The translations under genes and the position numbers were made by a program. From the NCBI GenBank assembly GCA_023247575.1, contig JAHFGE010000005.1:1-32717 (forward strand): a stretch of DNA of 32,717 bases. Direction: 5' to 3'. A model generated the notes under the pieces. That model saw nothing but the letters and a program-made list of their open reading frames with translations, was not told where the DNA came from and ran no database searches. Shown here one piece after another: positions 30,997-32,717 of the stretch. The first letter of the stretch is position 1. Each line of letters begins with the position of its first letter. Source of the stretch: Candidatus Omnitrophota bacterium (lineage in GTDB: Bacteria > Omnitrophota > Gorgyraeia > Zapsychrales > Fredricksoniimonadaceae).

Positions 30997-31215
30997 ATGG
31001 CTAAAGAAGATCTTATTGAAGTCGAAGGGACGGTCGAAGAGGCGTTACCTAACGCTATGTTTAGAGTTGTGTTGGACAATAACCATAAAGTATTAGCCCA
31101 TGTTTCTGGTAAAATCCGTATGAATTTTATCCGGATTCTACCAGGAGATAAAGTAAAATTAGAATTGTCTCCTTATGATTTATCGCGTGGTCGCATAACA
31201 TTTCGATTGAAATAA
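30997..31215 (+). CDS. infA: Translation initiation factor IF-1
   Basis: IF-1 binds the 30S A site and assists IF-2 and IF-3 in start-codon selection. The 72 residues equal the E. coli length exactly. The S1/OB fold is evident: MAKEDLIEVEGTVEEALPNA, MFRVVLDNNHKVLAHVSGK, IRILPGDKVKLELSPYDLS and GRITFRLK. The ATG at 30997 gives the family N-terminus. An upstream in-frame start at 30949 lies inside map and is not used. It sits 2 nt after map and 16 nt before rpmJ. Confidence 0.97.
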   Translation: MAKEDLIEVEGTVEEALPNAMFRVVLDNNHKVLAHVSGKIRMNFIRILPGDKVKLELSPYDLSRGRITFRLK

Positions 31216-31231
31216 GGTTAAGGAATTAAAT

Positions 31232-31345
31232 ATGAAAGTTAAATCGTCGGTAAAAAGAATTTGTGGTCATTGTAAAATTGTGCGTCGTTTTGGGGTCGTG
31301 CGTGTCATTTGCAGCAACCCTAAACATAAACAAAGGCAAGGATAA
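31232..31345 (+). CDS. rpmJ: 50S ribosomal protein L36 (zinc-binding form)
   Basis: The smallest 50S protein, 37 residues, a zinc ribbon in the 23S rRNA core. I translated it directly: it begins MKVKSSVKRICGHCK and ends NPKHKQRQG, as the family does. Cys11, Cys14, Cys27 and His32 are the zinc ligands, so this is the C+ form. AAGGA at 31220-31224 is about 7 nt before ATG. The position between infA and rpsM is standard. Confidence 0.96.
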   Translation: MKVKSSVKRICGHCKIVRRFGVVRVICSNPKHKQRQG

Positions 31346-31351
31346 TTTATT

Positions 31352-31756
31352 ATGCCCAGAATTTTAGCTATCGATTTACCAAAAGAAAAACGTATTGAGG
31401 CGGCCCTTCCTTATATCTATGGGATTGGTTTGAGCCGCTCTAGGCTTATTTTGGCTCAAGCTCAAGTGAGCGGTGACAAACGAGCCAAGGATTTATCTGA
31501 AGAAGAGATTTCCCGCATTACGAGCATTATTCAAAAGAATTTTGTAACGGAAGGGGATCTGCGCCGGGAAGTTAACGAAAATATCCGTCGTCATATGGAA
31601 ATGGGCACCTACCGTGGTTTGCGCCATCGTAAGGGACTTCCCGTACGTGGTCAAGGGACAAGGACCAATGCCAGAACGCGCAAAGGCAAGAAACCAGTTG
31701 TAGGACATATTATAAAGAAGGAAACACCACCAGCAACTAAACCAGCCACTAAGTAG
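31352..31756 (+). CDS. rpsM: 30S ribosomal protein S13
   Basis: S13 lies in the 30S head, bridges to L5 and contacts P-site tRNA. The 134 residues are slightly longer than the family norm (about 118-125), with a proline/lysine/threonine tail (ETPPATKPATK). Blocks are MPRILAIDLPKEKRIEAALP, YIYGIGLSRSR, EGDLRREVNENIRRHMEMG, YRGLRHRKGLPVRGQGTRTN and ARTRKGKK. It starts 6 nt after rpmJ. Confidence 0.97.
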   Translation: MPRILAIDLPKEKRIEAALPYIYGIGLSRSRLILAQAQVSGDKRAKDLSEEEISRITSIIQKNFVTEGDLRREVNENIRRHMEMGTYRGLRHRKGLPVRGQGTRTNARTRKGKKPVVGHIIKKETPPATKPATK

Positions 31757-31786
31757 GGAGGGTTCTTACAAAAGGGATATTGAATT

Positions 31787-32203
31787 ATGGCAACAAAATC
31801 AGCGGAAACAGTTATCAATAAGAAACCAGCGAAAGCCAGAAAAAAAACGTTTAAAGGAGTCACCTCAGGTGTTGCTACCGTTCAGGCTTCCTTTAATAAT
31901 ACAATTGTGACGATTGCCGATAAGCAAGGTAATACCATTGTCTGGTCCACTCCCGGATTGGTTGGTTTTAGTGGTTCCAAAAAATCAACGCCTTTTGCCG
32001 CTCAAGTGGCCGCGACTGATGCTGCCCGTCGTGCCAAAGAATCGGGATTAGTGAGTGTAGATGTTTTAGTTAAAGGTCCTGGATCTGGTCGTGAGTCAGC
32101 CATCCGTGCTATTGCCGCAGCAGGTTTAGCTGTGACTTCTATTAGAGACGTTACGCCTATTCCGCATAACGGTTGCCGTTCAAGGAAAAAGCGGAGAGTT
32201 TAG
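31787..32203 (+). CDS. rpsK: 30S ribosomal protein S11
   Basis: S11 is part of the 30S platform near the mRNA exit. The 138 residues include a lysine/alanine-rich N-terminal extension of about 20 residues, then GVTSGVATVQASFNNTIVTI, GSKKSTPFAAQVAATDAARR, VLVKGPGSGRESAIRAIAAA and the hallmark end DVTPIPHNGCRSRKKRRV. The gap from rpsM is 30 nt, with AGGGAT about 9 nt before the ATG. Confidence 0.97.
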   Translation: MATKSAETVINKKPAKARKKTFKGVTSGVATVQASFNNTIVTIADKQGNTIVWSTPGLVGFSGSKKSTPFAAQVAATDAARRAKESGLVSVDVLVKGPGSGRESAIRAIAAAGLAVTSIRDVTPIPHNGCRSRKKRRV

Positions 32204-32221
32204 AAAGGAAAATTATAAAGT

Positions 32222-32717
32222 ATGGGACGGATGATTTGTCCAGATTGCCGTTTATGCCGCCGTGAAGGCGAAAAGCTTTTTTTAAAAGGTCTACGTTGCT
32301 ATACACATAAGTGCGCTATAGCCCGTCGAGAGTATGCCCCTGGACAGCATGGTATTAGGAAAACCAAGCTGTCGAACTTCGGTATTCAATTGCGTGAGAA
32401 ACAAAAAGTAAAGCGTATCTATGGTATTATGGAACGCCAGTTTCGTAATTATTTCTTAAAAGCATCTTCTACTAAAGGCGTTACGGGTACTATTTTGCTT
32501 CAACAATTGGAGCGCCGTTTAGATAGTGTTATCTTTAACTTAGGATTTGCTAAATCCAGACAGGATGCTCGTCAAATTGTCAGCCATAATCATGTAGCTG
32601 TCAACAATCGACGTGTCAATATTGCTTCTTTTTTGGTTAAACCCAATGATGTGATAGAAATCAAGACGGATGCTAAAACTCTCAATGCCATAAAAGAGAA
32701 TATTGAACTCACGAAAG
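32222..32717 (+). CDS. rpsD: 30S ribosomal protein S4, 3'-truncated by the window edge
   Basis: S4 starts assembly of the 16S 5' domain and lies at the mRNA entry. I translated 165 codons by hand; the usual length is about 200-208, so roughly 40 are missing. The N-terminus holds a zinc knuckle: Cys9, Cys12 (CRLC), Cys26 and Cys31, followed by the family block REYAPGQHG. The S4 RNA-binding domain is present (LERRLDSVIFNLGFAKSRQD, then ARQIVSHNHVAVNNRRVNI). AAAGGA at 32205-32210 lies 11 nt before the ATG. In alpha-operon order rpoA and rplQ should follow outside the window. Confidence 0.95.
   Translation, partial: MGRMICPDCRLCRREGEKLFLKGLRCYTHKCAIARREYAPGQHGIRKTKLSNFGIQLREKQKVKRIYGIMERQFRNYFLKASSTKGVTGTILLQQLERRLDSVIFNLGFAKSRQDARQIVSHNHVAVNNRRVNIASFLVKPNDVIEIKTDAKTLNAIKENIELTK

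Noticed and set aside
1..32717. CRISPR arrays, insertion sequences, phage genes or a new multi-gene system
   Set aside because: No regularly spaced repeats, transposase, integrase or unknown gene cluster is present. All complete genes are core translation, transcription or secretion genes.

Overview
This window is one nearly unbroken block of core information-processing genes, almost all on the + strand. Standard stop usage fits code 11, with TGA ending rplA, rpoB, rplF, rplO, secY and adk. The best guess at the source is an uncultured bacterium of the Omnitrophota (formerly OP3). This rests mainly on the cut-off first gene, which ends in a GGIDFN...GVRPVILNITPI tail that I associate from memory with that phylum. 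It also fits the missing ribosomal protein L30 and the scattered palindromic repeats. The phylum call is an inference; the gene calls are secure.

Layout. (1) 1-855: 3' part of an unrecognised gene carrying in-frame palindromes. (2) 845-3655: a promoter overlapping that gene's stop codon, then rpsA (six S1 domains) and tyrS. (3) 3656-4552: a near-consensus promoter, a palindromic leader, tRNA-Thr(GGT), rpmG, tRNA-Trp(CCA) and secE, with palindromic elements in the gaps. (4) 4565-14832: nusG, rplK, rplA, rplJ, rplL, rpoB, rpoC. (5) 14777-19039: the str genes rpsL, rpsG, fusA, tuf, with rpsL starting inside rpoC. (6) 19100-24275: the S10 genes rpsJ to rpsQ. (7) 24284-31345: the spc genes rplN to rpmJ, with secY, adk, map and infA but without rpmD. 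(8) 31352-32717: the alpha genes rpsM, rpsK and a truncated rpsD; rpoA and rplQ would be expected next.

The beta, str, S10, spc and alpha operons of textbook bacteria are fused here with very short gaps or overlaps: 4 nt at rplA/rplJ, rpoB/rpoC, rplO/secY and secY/adk, 17 nt at rpmC/rpsQ, 41 nt at adk/map and 56 nt at rpoC/rpsL. I see no convincing intrinsic terminator from 3707 to the right edge, so a transcript of up to about 29 kb is possible. The only other well-placed promoter-like site is inside the end of rpoC, upstream of rpsL. No gap without a gene exceeds 300 bases; the longest is 3656-3819.

The least ordinary material is non-coding. A palindromic repeat family resembling REP doublets has arms that differ in sequence between copies but keep their pairing. 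A second palindrome family (GTAGGGGCG) sits inside the S10/spc region. A 14-bp hairpin spans the rplL stop codon. An 11-bp hairpin before fusA may bring a distant Shine-Dalgarno sequence next to the start codon. I found no CRISPR array, insertion sequence, prophage or new multi-gene system.
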